From Ceratodon purpureus (lineage: Eukaryota > Streptophyta > Bryopsida > Pseudoditrichales > Ditrichaceae), in contig CM026426.1 of the NCBI GenBank assembly GCA_014871385.1, forward strand, positions 100,418,009-100,482,008: a stretch of 64,000 nucleotides of DNA, given 5' to 3'. Within the stretch, counting starts at the first letter, position 1. Each line of letters begins with the position of its first letter. The translations under genes were made by a program, and so were the position numbers. Positions 22,125 through 32,577 of the stretch are shown in pieces. Below the pieces are notes generated by a model, which was not told where the DNA came from, searched no databases, and saw only the letters and a list, made by a program, of their open reading frames with translations.

Positions 22125-24344
22125 AGATAAGTTACAAACTATAGTTGGGAGGGAGAGAGAGCATGCATATCTAAGAGGGGGATAAGGCGAATTGGAGCGA
22201 TGAAGGCCAGATCCACAAAATGGGGGAAAGAGGATCGTTTTCCTGCAACGGACTGGGATTTGCGAAGAAAGGAACGGAGGGCGGAGAGCGGAGGGCAGCA
22301 GAGGGCGGAGGGCGGAGGGCGGAGGGCGGGAACGGGTTCGGGAGCGCGCAGGAACAGGGCCCAAGGGGGCGGATATGGTCCGTTGCAGATTCGGGGGGGG
22401 GGGGGGGGGGCATTGGAGTGGCCGCTGATAGTGGTTCAAGGGGACGGTTATTGGTGCTCTGAGGTTTTATTTGGCAGCTCGTAGCTGCCTTTACATGGAT
22501 GGATACAGATTGATGGCCACATGTGAGGTGGCGGGCTGGGGCTGTCACATGGGCGATGAATGGCAGCCAATGGTACTAGTATGTGGCATAATTCACTCAG
22601 CCCACACCTCCCACATTGTAGAATCAGCGTGACAAGCGAATGCTCTCATGACCCTCATTTAAAATGTTTGGCTTCCAATTGAGTCCTTTTATTGCACACA
22701 ACTGCTCTACATTGTATACCTTTTCTGGCATGTTTTTGGTTAAATTACTCTTAGTCTTTAGAATCTCACTGCACTAGAAAGCACCAGCTGTATGAGCCAA
22801 AGTTGGCCACTCTAAGCAGATTCGTGTAAGTATTCATAGGAAATTGTAGGCATGTCCAAAAATTTTGATTTTTTGAGGGATCGCCTTGTAACAGCTTTGC
22901 AAAGCCATTAAAATTTATAAAATTTTTCTCCCTGAATTAGTACTGTGCAAACCTGAAATTTGGGCGGGTTTTGGCACCACTACCTTAGTAGTTGAGCTTA
23001 GTTTTAGATCAGTGCAGGTAGGAGTAGAGAGTATGAGCGGCTACAGGTGCTATAGTGTGAGATGGTTAGTTGGAGTAAGTTCCGTGCAGTTTGGATTCAA
23101 AGGAGGTTCCCGTGAGAGTTGGCTGCAGCCGCAAGAGGTTCAGAAGGAGGCATCGGGCCGGTGCGTGCGGTGGCCGGAAGGAAGGTCTCGGGTATGACTC
23201 AGTGCGTAGGTGAGAGGAGCTGCGTGCAAGTGGAAGAGGCCGTGGGTGCTCCGATAATTCCGGCTGTGCTTGACACAGAAGGGAGGCATCAACTAGGAGT
23301 CGAGGAGGCTTGAGGGTTGGTGCAGGAAATTTGAGCTCCGGTAGTTGGAGGTGTGAGTGCGAGCGGTGGTTTGGAGCCAAGGGCTGGAGCCGCTGGTCGG
23401 CCTTGATCTCGGCATTCAAGCTGGCCGGTTGGTGTGGAGAAGGCTGCGAAGTATTGATAGAGGCCGCGAATTCAGGAGATTCAGCACTGGTGTTGGCGGA
23501 TAATATACTGGAGCCGGGAATTGAAGAGCCTGTTGTTTGAGAGCTGGAGGGACGATTCGGCAAAAGCTTTTGCTCCGAATTTTTTGCCGGAGGATTAGCG
23601 GCTGCATCTGGAAGGAAAGGCTTCAATGAGGTGAGGGTGCGGTGGATTTGGTAGGAGATGCGGTCGAGGGAGCGGTACTGTTGAAAGAGGATTGATGTCC
23701 GAGGAATCGAGAGGTGGAGTCGAAGATTCTGGTTAGGAAGCTGTCGATGTTGGTCGGAGTAGCTAAGGTGGTAGAAGGCTCGGCCGGAAGTACCGGAGCT
23801 GGGAAGACGTTGACAATGGAGGTTCGGCCTGCGATCAAGGCAGTAGCCGGCCGGTTGGGGTCATGATCTTGGTGTTGTGGTTGTTAGTTTGTGTATCCTG
23901 GTTCTTCTCTACTGGTTTGGTGGTTGATTTGGTTGTTTTCAATTTCGTGTGCTCTTCTGAGTTGGTTGAGACTGACAGACATTTCGCGGTTGGATGGTGG
24001 ATTTGGATAAGCGGACTGTCGTAGAGCTGCAGAGAGCCGAAGTGAAGGGGGACTTGGTGGTGTTTAAATTTTTATTTATTTTTATTTGTTCACTTGTTTC
24101 CTTTTGGTGGCTGGTAGAGGTACCTTGATTGGAGAATTGCTTCTGATTGTGAAGGCGAGGTACGAGCTGTGTTGATTCGAATTAAAAGTGGTGACAGGCA
24201 GCTTGAGGCTAGGACTTGCTGATTCTTGCAGAGATTTTGGTGGTCGCTTGCTGCTTACTCAAGGCTGCAAGCTGGTTACGTTGAACCTATAGCAGCTGTC
24301 TGTGGACTGTTGTGGAAATCTAGTGGACCCGCAGTACTGCAACG
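22125..24344. other. GC-rich then mixed DNA without recognised genes
   Basis: 22263-22335 is a purine-rich minisatellite of GGAGGGC/GGCGGAG units. 22393-22410 is a run of 18 G. 22560-23000 is ordinary AT-leaning DNA. 23000-23850 is GC-rich with overlapping open frames on both strands (the longest is 23626-23066 minus, Pro/Ser-rich) that look compositional. I see no domain. Confidence 0.4.
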
Positions 24345-24494
24345 GTGATTATGTGAGACAATATTTCTCTTTGGTCTTTGTTGTTGACAGAGTTGTGACA
24401 TCCCAGATCCCAGATGATAGTGATTATTTGAGACAATATTTCTCTTTGGTCTTTGTTGTTGACAGAGTTGTGACATCCCAGATCCCAGATGATA
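24345..24494 (+). repeat. 75-bp tandem duplication preserving an open frame
   Basis: 24345-24419 and 24420-24494 are nearly identical; the one difference seen by eye is ATGTGAG versus ATTTGAG. The unit length is a multiple of three and lies in a short plus-strand ORF (24302-24532), which therefore repeats DYVRQYFSLVFVV... twice. The ORF itself has no known domain. Confidence 0.85.
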
Positions 24495-25087
24495 GTGTCA
24501 AACAGTGCTGTTTTTACATTTTTTTGTATTAATTAATTAATGGGGCATGAGGGGTGCCACGTGGTAATTATAATTAAGGCAAAAAAACCCAAAAAAGCAC
24601 CAATGTTGAATTCTTCGAACATTGAGCACTTCCAGCTGAAAAGTGGCTGAACAGAATTGCAGCATTGTTGAATTTCACAAAACTGAAGCACATTCGTTTG
24701 GATCGGAAGAGAGTTTAGTCGATGCCAAAGTTTCATTGTCCGTGCCTTGAGCCAAGGGGAATCGAGTGTCCCAGAGCTTTCTATGTATGACAATCGAAAT
24801 TCTCTAACAACCTTTGAAAAATCAGCAATAAAGTCTAAATAAATATGGTGATCTGGAAGATTGCTACTTGTATCCTGTACCCGGCTCCGCACTGAGTTTG
24901 GAGAAGGAATGTAGATTCAAAACGACGCTTCTAAATGATTGAGTGCCTACAATCCAGCGAGTCGCAGCAACGTCATCAATATCTACATGATCAATATAAA
25001 TATCGTTAGAAACGCAGTACAAGTCACGGACACTGAGCTGACAATACATCTCAGAAATCCAAAAAAAGTCAAATCGCTACAAAACCT
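24495..25087. other. Unassigned DNA with a 119-codon minus ORF
   Basis: 24892-24533 (minus) is open and ends in a hydrophobic stretch (FLGFFALIIITTW). No family is recognised. It could be a downstream exon of the minus-strand spliced candidate at 25088-25551 or a chance ORF. Confidence 0.25.
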
Positions 25088-25551
25088 TCAAAGGTTCACG
25101 CATAAGCCAGGCATGAAAAAGGTTTTAAGACTTGCATTTGTGCTGTTGCTCGGGTTGTTAGCTGCATTCTGGTTCACCCAGTCAAGAGTGCGAACACACA
25201 CCTTTTCCTCAACCTGTACAAATCGAGAGCGTAATTAGAGTAAAGCAGTTACAACTCAAGAATAAAAAATCTCTGACCACGAAAGTTCACTCCACATATA
25301 CACAAAGTCGATGCGAACCTGAAGATGGAGAAGCTCATTCGAAATCCTGGACTGCATTTGTTGCAGCATCTTCTGCCTGCAAAAACCTGAACACATCCAT
25401 CTTATTTAAAACCTCAATGACCAGCAAACCCAAAGTAGGGGACTGCATCCTCGTGATTCCACCCCATAGTTGACAAGAGAGAAAAGGGATCTAAACAGAG
25501 CAGAATTAAGAACCACCTCAACTTTTCTTGGGGCGCAAGCAGCTGCTCCAT
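25088..25551 (-). CDS. Candidate three-exon small protein, about 73 aa
   Basis: Three minus-strand pieces join with GT-AG junctions and consistent phase: 25551-25517 (from ATG), 25376-25319 and 25213-25088 (to TGA). The first two total 93 bases (31 codons). The product starts MEQLLAPQEKL, has a Gln-rich helix (QKMLQQMQSRISNELLHLQ) and continues VEEKVCVRTLDWVNQ. There may be more exons upstream. The family is unknown. The first exon lies between the 37-bp repeat and the MULE end, so this could be host sequence beside the MULE. Evidence is only splice-site logic. Confidence 0.28.
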
Positions 25552-26027
25552 CGCTGGTGACCTGTACCAAGTCAGGTGAAAGGGCATGCGGAAGACTCAT
25601 ACAAACGCCATCGCTGAGAGGAATTCAATGCGACCCAATGGAGATGAGATCTGCCGTGCTGCCTAAATGTCCGTCGATAGCCGCTCCTCCTCGTCATCGC
25701 CCGCCCACCCTCGGGGCCATCGGCTCCACGGTGCGGCGCCGACGCCCCATCTGCCCGGCCTCGTTAATTTTCCTTGGCAGCCCAGTGAGAGGCAGTCCCC
25801 AACCCCGTGCGAGGCCAGAGCCCCGTGCCGCGTGCCCGACCCCTGCGAGCCCGACCCCTGCGAGGCAGTGTACCTTCGCAGAACCTGTTCCCTGCTGCCT
25901 GAACTTAGTGTCACTTCGCAATTGTTCATGCTCCCGGATTTGTTCCAGGTTAAGAGAGGAAAATTATGCCCTCATCCCCGATACAATACCTAGTTGACAA
26001 GAGAGTAAAGGGATCTAAACAGAGCAG
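25467..26027. repeat. 37-bp direct repeat outside and inside the MULE end
   Basis: 25467-25503 and 25991-26027 both read TAGTTGACAAGAGAG then AAAGGGATCTAAACAGAGCAG, with one mismatch (A/T) between. The second copy lies in the left terminal inverted repeat, and its inverted partner is in the right arm near 31566-31602. The first copy is outside the proposed element border. Confidence 0.85.
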
Positions 26028-26114
26028 CTTACACTAAGTAATTTGATTTTGTGTTTCTTCAAATCTTTACTTTGTGAACATGGGGCAGTTTTGTTCTGTT
26101 CTGTCTACTGCATT
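25710..26114 (+). repeat. MULE left terminal inverted repeat
   Basis: Matches 31479-31883 in reverse complement over its full length with scattered differences (for example GTGCGGCGCCGACGCCCC against GTGGGGTGCCGACGTCCC). The outer half is GC-rich; the inner half, ending CTGTCTACTGCATT, is AT-rich. It keeps an open frame in both arms, which is compositional rather than a gene. Confidence 0.9.
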
Positions 26115-26529
26115 GTTGCCAAAATTTTGTCAAGCTGACATTAGGCTTCAAGTATGCCCTTTCTTGAAAGAATTGGATGCAAGCAACTGCTATTCTGAAG
26201 GACACTCAACATACTATCCAATCCAGAAATACAATATGTGATGTTGCTATCACTTCTGGCATCATTGAGGATGCCCAACAGAATATTTAATAGACTTCAA
26301 TTTCTCGAGACCTGAAGTATATTCAGTCGATGTTTTAAGTATTGTAGAACGATTCAGAATGCAAGAAATGAAGGAATTAAACTCACATCTTCTACGGGCA
26401 AGCAATTTAAGTGATTACTAGTTCCAGCATGGTTAATCAATCGGAAAGACTTAGGAACAACTTGCATCTTCAGATTGTAAAGGATTCACTGCAAGTTAAT
26501 TGATTTTTTAACAAAATGAGAGTACTACC

Positions 26530-26775
26530 TTGAAAGCAGAGGACTCACCTCAGTGGATTGGATTCCCCGAAGAACAGAATTACTTGAAAGCAGATGATCA
26601 CTGGGTGTTCTACGTCAAAGGAATAATGATGGTAATGGGCGGTAACAAACCTGTCAGCGATTTTGCTCAACTCTTTCCGTTCGTCAACCTTAAACCTACT
26701 TCAGTGAAGTCTGTTAAAGAATTAGTCACAAGGGATTATAAGCTCCCCAATCGCTGTGCATATTTAGTCAATTAA
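26530..26775 (+). CDS. Small ORF inside the MULE, unknown
   Basis: 81 codons from ATG to TAA, with a protein-like sequence (WIGFPEEQNYLKADDHWVFY, VKSVKELVTRDYKLP). No domain is recognised. It lies between the left TIR and the end of the minus-strand transposase, where MULEs often carry captured fragments. It could be a captured exon or chance. Confidence 0.3.
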   Translation: MKAEDSPQWIGFPEEQNYLKADDHWVFYVKGIMMVMGGNKPVSDFAQLFPFVNLKPTSVKSVKELVTRDYKLPNRCAYLVN

Positions 26776-27365
26776 AATGAATGTCTGACTTCTAGAAAAG
26801 GATTCTACAAATTTCATGACACAAATTTCATGCTTAACTGTTTGTCACGGTTTTCTTTCTCTGTAGGAACACTATGAGTACACAACAGATGTAAAATCAA
26901 ATGTGTAGGAGTTGAGCTTCTCACAATTTTTCCACTGCTTGTCTAGGAGTATGTCATCTGAGCAGGTACAATAATTTGCAGTCCATGACTTTTGTCTGGA
27001 GGTTAAAAAATGATTCACTATTTCAAAGTGTAATACCTTACCCATTTTTCTTCCTTCTGTATTAGTTTTAACATATTGAAGTTTGTTTCATTTCTGAAGA
27101 TAATACATTTGTATTGTGAAGATACTTATGAAGCAACATCACCTTCCAAGTTTGCATTGGTTATTTTAAAGAAGCTTGAATCATTTATATAAATCTCAAA
27201 ATGTATTTTTCATATACACTCTCTATATACTACTTCCATGTGCAACATATCACCAAACTTCACAATTTATTCCAAAAACAAAAATGCCCACAGCTCTTCC
27301 ATAACACATGATTACATCCTTTCTCTACTACCTTTCATTTATAATATTTGAAAAAACCTCCATGT
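26776..27365. other. AT-rich internal MULE DNA
   Basis: No ORF or repeat recognised. Confidence 0.5.
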
Positions 27366-30300
27366 CTATTCCAAAATCAAAGGACTATCACACTTCTTGC
27401 TGACCACATAATCCTCTCCTCTCTCCACTACTTTGTTGACCTTACATTTGTCACAATGTATCTTAGGAATCTTTGGGAATATAGTCCTTCTTTGCTTAGA
27501 GTGAGCCACAAGCGTGTGAGTTGGACGCTTTGAAGGTGGTTGCGACCCACTTCCTTCTCCATCTTCTTCAGTTACACGTTTCTTTCCATGTTCCATCCGT
27601 ATTTGTTGTACATTCGCTTGAATCATAGCTATAGATCTCCGTAGAGGCATGTCAATAGTGGGGGATCTTTCAAAGGTAAATCGCTTGGAAAGAGATGTTA
27701 GAAACTTTTCCATAACATTTTTTTTGTATTTCACTTCTTCTTCCGTACATATTTCCAGTGAAGATCTTAATTCTTGAATCTTGGTCTCTGCTTTCACCAA
27801 AACCTCTAACAATCCTCTTCTAGGATCATTATCTTCACCACTATCGGTAGTCATGTCTACATTTGAAGCATCCATATCCATGAAAGGAATAGATCCCTCA
27901 TTCTAATCACGCTCCATCACATGCACTCCTGAGGTTGATGGAGGAATGAAGTACTCTTTCACAATCTGTTGGACTCCCAAGATGTGCTTGCAAGTTGACA
28001 CTCTAGTTGGACAATCACAAAATAAGTGTTCAAGGAAACACTGTACTTGGTGTCTGGTGAAGTTTCACTCACCATAGAGAATAACCTTAGCTCCAAGTTC
28101 ACAACTTCTAATACAACACTCGGATTTGATTGATAAGTTTTGAATATGCGCTCTCCTCCTTTGAAGCGTCGACGATGTTCCTTATCATTGCCTCTTTTAG
28201 AATATCTCTCAGAGTCACCTCTAAATTACATCAAATTTGATTAGAATATTGATGAAAGCTCAAAAAAAATGTAATCTCTTTAAAATATAACAAAAAAATT
28301 CAACTTTAAAAACACTTACTTATAAGTTGTACCATTTGAAAATGGTTTGTCAAAGTGGGTCCTCCAATACAACTCCCATCTTGAGCGCTACCAACAATAG
28401 CAACGATGAGATCTCTTAAGGCACGATTCACCTTTCCCTGTAGTAGAGTATACTTAATCCACTCCCAATGCCTTTCTACATGGTTGGTTGTATCTATACC
28501 ACCATAAGAAAAGAGCCGCCCAAATCGTGGCCATAGCTTCCCCCATGGCACATTTTCCCCTACCCAGCTAGCCTCCATGTAGTTTTCCACGCTAGGTATG
28601 TGCTGAAAGTCTTCATAGAATTTTTTGAGATTATCCTCAAAATGCTCTTCTTTTGGACAATGCATTAGAACATGTAGGGATAGCCACAACTTATTCTTTT
28701 CCGGTACAAGAACACGAGTTAGAAGGTTTTCACTCCAAGCTTTCATAACATGGAAATGACATAAGAAAACCTTGCCAGCCACTTGTACCTTTACTCCATT
28801 CTCCATGCTCCAACAATGATCATCATTCATCACAACGGCGTTGATAGAATTCAATGATGTTTTGTCCTTATCAATGACAATTGCAGACGGTCGTATTGCT
28901 TCTAAGGATTGAAAAACAGCCGTCAACGCCAACTCCAATGCTATACCCTGATGCCCTCGCTTCTTGTCCTTTGTACATAACATGTAGAACACATGCACTC
29001 CCTTTCCATCTTGGTTTGGCACAATTGCAGCATATAACGGTAAATCATATTTATTAGTCTTGAAAGTAGAGTCCAGAGCCCAAGAGTTACCACGTAAGAA
29101 TCTTTTACCAACATCTCTCATCCAGTCATCTTGAATGACTACCACAAATGGCCGTTTCTTTATGTCCTCGTGCTTTGGTGAATAAGGTTGGTAAAAAATA
29201 ACCTTCCTCTATGCTTGCAGATTCCTAATTTCTACTTGAGCAGCATTCCAATCATCCTAGCATAAAGCATCTACAAAACATGCAATAAATCCAATTAAAG
29301 ATTACTTCGTAAATCAAAAATACAATACAATTTCTTAAGTGACAAACTACAATAAAAGAATTTGAGTGACCAGAGGAAAACTTACCATTTACTCTCATAG
29401 TGTGCTTCAGTTGCTTTACTTCCTTTGGTATAATGAAAAACCGATAAGTCACTTGCTCCAAATTCCCAACCATAGCTTGGATTTCTTTGCATCACATTTG
29501 GATACAAGAGACACTGTAGATGTTGAAACCATTCTCATCAAGTTCTCTCTAGCCATAGTCATAACATGTGGATGCACAGGCAAAAATAATACATCACCTA
29601 CAGAACCTGGTTGATGTCCACTGTGTCTGGTATGCACCGAAATAGAAGCAGTCCTATTGATGGATGCTCCTTTGTCTTCATCATCTATAATGGGCTCCAT
29701 AGTTTTCAACTTGAAAGAACAATCCCGCAATCTGCTCTTCCTGTCTTGTCTGCCGTCCATAAGCTGAGAAGATCTCACTGCAGGTGCCTTCATATGAGGC
29801 CGACTTTTGTTTCCGCTCCTATGGCAATGGTAGTACTTGACAATGTGATTTCTATACCTATTGGTATGACTCAAACTCCGTAAAACAACATGTTTTGTGC
29901 ATATTTTATGCATAGTGACATTTAAAAGTTTGCAAGGAACTTCATGTACCTCATTCCACAATTTAGATTCCTTGCAAGTGGAACAAGAATCAAGACAACT
30001 CTCTACATACTTGACATGGATTCCCCCAACTTTGAAATCAGTTGTCCACTGTTCACGAATTGCATCAAGCGCAGATGATAGACTCAAATCTTTGCCATTT
30101 CTATCAACATGACACTTTTCTACTATTGAACACCAAAGTTCAATAGAAGGAATTAGCCTTTCCTTTAGGTCTTGTTTTTTAGGAGACAAACAGAAATTGT
30201 TATTGACAGCTATTACCTTGACATTGTCTTGAAGTATTTTCCATCGCTCAATGGTATGGAACACATCATTGACGTCTACAGGACGACCGTGACTTTTAGA

Positions 30301-30774
30301 AAGAGGGCAGAATCTAGCATCTGTTGCACGAATTTGTTCAAACGTAGGAAACACTTGTCTATTTAAACAGTCAATCATGAGGTTCAAACTTGCAAGTGTA
30401 AAATGAACAAACTTTGGAAAAGTGATAATAGAAACATGCTCAAAAGAAGGAAGAGAAGTCTCATCTGTAGAGAAATCAATGTTGCCACTTGAAGAGTTTG
30501 AAGTTTCATTTTGAACTTCCTCCATTCCTTCATGAACTCCGTCATCGCCATCAGTTTCAGATTCAGAATCTGAAGTGTTGAAATACGTCTCACCATGAGT
30601 TGAAGTGAAATCAAAATCCTTACTACTCCCTTGATTACCTCGAAGGACTTTCTCTCCAAGAACTTCCTCCACCTCTGCAACATACTCCAACTCCTCTTCA
30701 AAATCTGAAGGATAGAAAGAATCATCCTTTTGAAATGAACTTCCTTCCTCCATGCTTAATGTCCAAATCTTCAA
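27366..30774 (-). pseudogene. MULE transposase with SWIM zinc finger, broken
   Basis: Block 1 (30774-29449) has an acidic N-terminus (likely start MEEGSSFQKDD, seventh codon after the first ATG), a zinc-like part (SCLDSCSTCKES, YYHCHRSGNKSRPH) and a TRHSGHQPGSVGDVLFLPVH motif typical of ZSWIM/FAR1-like MULE proteins. A donor GTAAGT lies near 29385. The core (29145-28306) has WALDSTFKTNKYDLPLYAA (D), IVIDKDKT (D), VFLCHFHVMKAW (C..H) and TNHVERHWEWIK (E), the MULE catalytic set. A SWIM finger, CDCPTRVSTCKH, follows near 28030-27990. The C-terminus (27881-27366) is helical and basic with a CDKCKVNKVV segment. Lesions: TAG at 29259-29257, 29211-29209 and 27905-27903. Confidence 0.82.
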
Positions 30775-31478
30775 AAAGTAGTCAAAACTCTCATCAATTG
30801 AGATATGAGAGAATAATATGCAATATACTAAATCCTAAACCTATGAACAATGATAGGAAGCAATTTCAATGTGCTTAAAAGCACAAGCCTAAACCCTAAA
30901 CAGTCCAACCTCTAAATTCTAACCACTAAACATATTCAAACAAACAAGACTAATGGAAAATACAATGTAAAATAAACTTTCATAGAATAAAATAAAACAA
31001 TATAAGGTATAAGCAGTGTGAGACAGAAAAATGATATGATCAAGAGAGATTGATACAATCAAGAGAGATTGATACAATCAAGAGAGATTAAGAACAATAA
31101 GAAGAAAAAGTGAACAAGTAATATAACCTAAGAGAAGTCACAGTCTGAAGATGTCTGCCCTTTATGTTGGGTGCCATTCTTTTGCTTTTTTAGTTAATGT
31201 TCTCTATGTTTTCTTTTCATATGTTTATTTTAATTCCTTTTACTTTTTGGAGAAAGTAAATGTACGGAGTTGCGGGATGGGGGTTCTTGTTAGAATAAAA
31301 GAAGTTCTGCAACTAAGCTAAGCTGTAATTGAGTTTTGTTGTTTTAAGTTAATTTATTAATAGTGGTGGTATGGAATTTCTCCCTGGTCAAGCAAGAACT
31401 TTGTATGCTAAGGTTTTCCCAGTGTAAGTTACATACTATTAGTGGTAACCCTCTTTCACCTAGTCCACTTCTTATTTT
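30775..31478. other. AT-rich 5' flank of the MULE gene with a 19-bp repeat
   Basis: 31033-31089 holds three tandem 19-base units, GATACAATCAAGAGAGATT (the first has TG for CA). The rest is AT-rich and probably holds the promoter of the minus-strand transposase gene. Confidence 0.7.
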
Positions 31479-31883
31479 AATGCAGTAGACAGAACAGAAC
31501 AAAACTGCCCCATGTTCACAAAGTAAAGATTTGAAGAAACACAAAATCAAATTACTTAGTGTAAGCTGCTCTGTTTAGATCCCTTTACTCTCTTGTCAAC
31601 TAGGTATTGTATCGGGGATGAGGGCATAATTTTCCTCTCTTAACCTGGAACAAATCCGGGAGCATGAACAATTGCGAAGTGACACTAAGTTCAGGCAGCA
31701 GGGAACAGGTTCTGCGAAGGTACATTGCCTCGCAGGGGTCGGGCTCGCAGGGATCGGGCACGCGGCACGGGGCTCTGGCCTTGCATAGGGTCGGGGACTG
31801 CCTCTCACCGGGCTGCCAAGGAAAATTAACGAGGCCGGGCAGATGGGACGTCGGCACCCCACCGTGGAGCCGATAGCCCCGAG
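31479..31883 (-). repeat. MULE right terminal inverted repeat
   Basis: Inverted partner of 25710-26114; see that entry. The match runs from AATGCAGTAGACAG at the inner side to GCCCCGAG at the outer end. Confidence 0.9.
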
Positions 31884-32577
31884 GCCCTCCCACTGCCTAC
31901 CCCCGCCCCTCCCTCCATGGCACTCTCGCTAGGGATAAGCGCTGATCGCCCCATGCCACTCCCACTCACCAGCAACTTTCACGCCTCCTCCTCTCACCAT
32001 GCCTCTCTCATGGCCCCTTCACACCCGGAGGTGTGAAGTAGTTAAAGACACAGTTATAGCAGAGGTCTGGAGTGATGTGTTCACACCGAGAAGGGGTGGA
32101 TAAGTCCGAACAGAGGATGTAGGTTTGGTATTTGGTTCGGAATGGGAATATTTGGACGGTGGTAGGACGGTGGCAGAATCCAGTTTCAACAGTGCTCTAG
32201 AACTTCATTGCAGTACAAGAATAGTAAAAAATGACTGTTACCGCAAAGGTTTGTACAAACACACAGGTCCCGTGTATTAAAGTTGAAATTTTATCGCCTT
32301 GACCTGCGGGGGCAGGTATAGTTTCCCGGTCTCTCTGTCACTTGCATGAAGCGACCCCTCGGCACTACAGGGCCATGAGCGATGGAATTTTTCACCCACT
32401 ACTACTACGCATGTGCAATTCATTGTCCTTCTACAATGTCATTTCAATCCTACTTCGCACTTTGTTTTCCTACTGGTGAGCATAATCTGTAATTGTGATT
32501 TTATTTTGTATATTCTTCCTATGCCTAAAACGCTTCTCCTAACATGGCATTCTCTGTCTTCATGCCAGCGCTCACCA

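Larger units (their letters stand above)
25710..31883 (-). mobile_element. Mutator-like element (TIR-MULE), 6.2 kb
   Basis: Arms of about 405 bp in inverted orientation bracket a MULE transposase gene. The outer ends read CTCGGGGC at 25710 and GCCCCGAG ending at 31883. The flanks GCCCGCCCAC (25699-25708) and GCCCTCCCAC (31884-31893) match in 9 of 10 positions, a candidate target duplication of MULE size, though in GC-rich DNA. Long TIRs and a SWIM-domain transposase are typical of this superfamily. Confidence 0.8.

Noticed and set aside
23066-23626. 186-codon minus-strand Pro/Ser-rich ORF
   Set aside because: Open frames exist on both strands in the same GC-rich stretch, with no start context or domain.
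24939-25238. Plus-strand ORF with a hydrophobic segment as a membrane protein
   Set aside because: It is antisense to the spliced minus-strand candidate, and the hydrophobic part reads from the reverse of a well-formed exon.
25470-25997. 175-codon plus-strand ORF also present in the inverted right arm
   Set aside because: Conservation between arms is explained by the terminal inverted repeat; the protein is low-complexity Pro/Arg/Ser with no domain.
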